From Flavobacteriaceae bacterium (lineage in GTDB: Bacteria; Bacteroidota; Bacteroidia; Flavobacteriales; Flavobacteriaceae), in contig NVXD01000007.1 in the NCBI GenBank assembly GCA_002746415.1, forward strand, positions 1-64,000: 64,000 nucleotides of DNA, given 5' to 3'. The position numbers and the translations under genes were made by a program. Each line of letters begins with the position of its first letter. Position 1 is the first letter of the stretch. The notes under the pieces were generated by a model. The model ran no database searches. It was not told the DNA's origin and worked only from the letters and a program-made list of their open reading frames with translations. Below, in pieces: positions 63,270 through 64,000 of this stretch.

Positions 63270-64000
63270 ATGCCAAAAGTAAGCGAGTTACAAGAGATAA
63301 CCACACAGGTGCGTAGGGATATTTTAAGAATGGTACACAAAGTGAATTCTGGTCACCCAGGAGGCTCATTGGGGTGTACTGAATTTATTGTTGCCCTCTA
63401 CAATGAAGTGATGGAATTAAAAGAAGGTTTTGATATGGATGGAAAAGATGAAGATTTGTTCTTCTTATCCAATGGTCATATCTCTCCAGTATTTTATAGC
63501 GTGTTGGCAAGAAGAGGTTACTTTCCTGTTGATGAATTAAATACCTTTAGATTGTTAAATTCTCGTTTACAAGGCCATCCAACAACTCATGAAGGCTTGC
63601 CTGGAGTTCGCATAGCTTCTGGTTCCTTAGGACAAGGAATGTCTGTAGCTATTGGTGCTGCGCAAGCAAAAAAATTGAATAAAGATAGCAACTTGGTATA
63701 TACCTTACATGGGGATGGTGAGCTACAAGAAGGACAGAACTGGGAAGCTATTATGTATGCAGCTGGTAAAAAAGTAGATAACTTAATTTCTACTATAGAC
63801 TTAAACGGGCAGCAAATTGATGGTTCAACTGATGATGTACTACCTATGGGGAGTATAAAAGCAAAATTTGAAGCGTTTGGATGGGATGTTCTAGAAATTA
63901 AAGACGGTAACGATTTAGACGCTATCTTAAATGGATATAAAGAAGCAAAAAGCAGAACTGGAAAAGGAAAGCCAGTATGTGTTCTTTTATATACAATGAT
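63270..64000 (+). CDS. Transketolase N-terminal subunit (cut by window edge)
   Basis: The frame is open from the ATG at 63270 to the window end, giving 243 residues. The product begins MPKVSELQEITTQVRRDILR and has the transketolase thiamine-diphosphate region VNSGHPGGSLG, GSLGQGMSVAIGAA and the metal-binding LHGDGELQEGQNWE. Split transketolases in Bacteroidota have separate N- and C-subunit genes, and this agrees with an N-terminal subunit, but the missing part prevents confirming that. Confidence 0.9.
   Translation, partial: MPKVSELQEITTQVRRDILRMVHKVNSGHPGGSLGCTEFIVALYNEVMELKEGFDMDGKDEDLFFLSNGHISPVFYSVLARRGYFPVDELNTFRLLNSRLQGHPTTHEGLPGVRIASGSLGQGMSVAIGAAQAKKLNKDSNLVYTLHGDGELQEGQNWEAIMYAAGKKVDNLISTIDLNGQQIDGSTDDVLPMGSIKAKFEAFGWDVLEIKDGNDLDAILNGYKEAKSRTGKGKPVCVLLYTM

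Overview
The window is AT-rich chromosomal DNA from a member of the Bacteroidota, almost certainly family Flavobacteriaceae. A marine genus of the Maribacter/Zobellia/Arenibacter kind is a guess. Support comes from the Bacteroidota-type promoter element TAnnTTTG, weak ribosome binding sites, a bacillithiol gene (bshC), a carboxypeptidase-regulatory/TonB-receptor gene paired with a DUF4249 lipoprotein, DUF6095, and the dnaA/phosphatase/methyltransferase cluster. Nearly everything is core metabolism and cell machinery. I see no phage, transposase, CRISPR array, toxin-antitoxin pair, rRNA or tRNA.

Layout. 1-6.1 kb (minus strand): a truncated nitronate monooxygenase-like gene, mnmA, yidC, pyrG and a small DUF3820 gene. 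6.3-13.1 kb: a Tat-exported sugar isomerase-like TIM barrel, a DUF922 metalloprotease-like protein, a LysM/periplasmic-binding fusion coupled to guaA, and a PLP-dependent decarboxylase. 13.4-18.7 kb: a flavin-binding split-barrel protein, bshC with a possible 52-codon gene behind it, a large secreted M14 carboxypeptidase and a MmcQ/YjbR protein. 18.7-21.9 kb: the most accessory-looking stretch, with an exported alpha/beta hydrolase divergent from an AraC regulator followed by two SRPBCC genes. The second SRPBCC gene has an in-frame stop at the end of its signal peptide. 22-29.6 kb: a cation/proton antiporter, a secreted OmpA-like/TPR-like protein, and the GNAT-prmC-LOG-ligA operon. 29.7-36.9 kb: ribD, a HAD hydrolase, a DMT transporter, a YigZ protein, a thioesterase, the dnaA cluster and a lysozyme-like secreted protein. 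37-43.4 kb: the dapF-GNAT-mltG operon, an HtrA protease, a membrane coiled-coil protein, GNAT, trmD and rplS. 43.5-44 kb: a non-coding gap with strong RNA folding potential. 44-51.2 kb: monomeric isocitrate dehydrogenase, the TonB receptor/DUF4249 pair, glycerate kinase and DUF6095. 51.3-54.5 kb: the thrS-infC-rpmI-rplT operon. 54.6-64 kb: yjbQ-like, Cof-type HAD, a gliding-era 'AsnB-like' secreted protein, dnaB, accA, a DMT transporter, an LptF/G permease, tgt and the start of a transketolase N-subunit gene.

Points worth a second look are the structured intergenic transcript candidate near 43.6-43.98 kb, the nonsense codon at 21309, an ATA start codon for infC, a tgt product lacking the three zinc-binding cysteines, an unlisted 52-codon frame behind bshC, and palindromes upstream of ribD and the AraC gene. 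I found no clear multi-gene novel system; the non-coding transcript is the best candidate for something undescribed.
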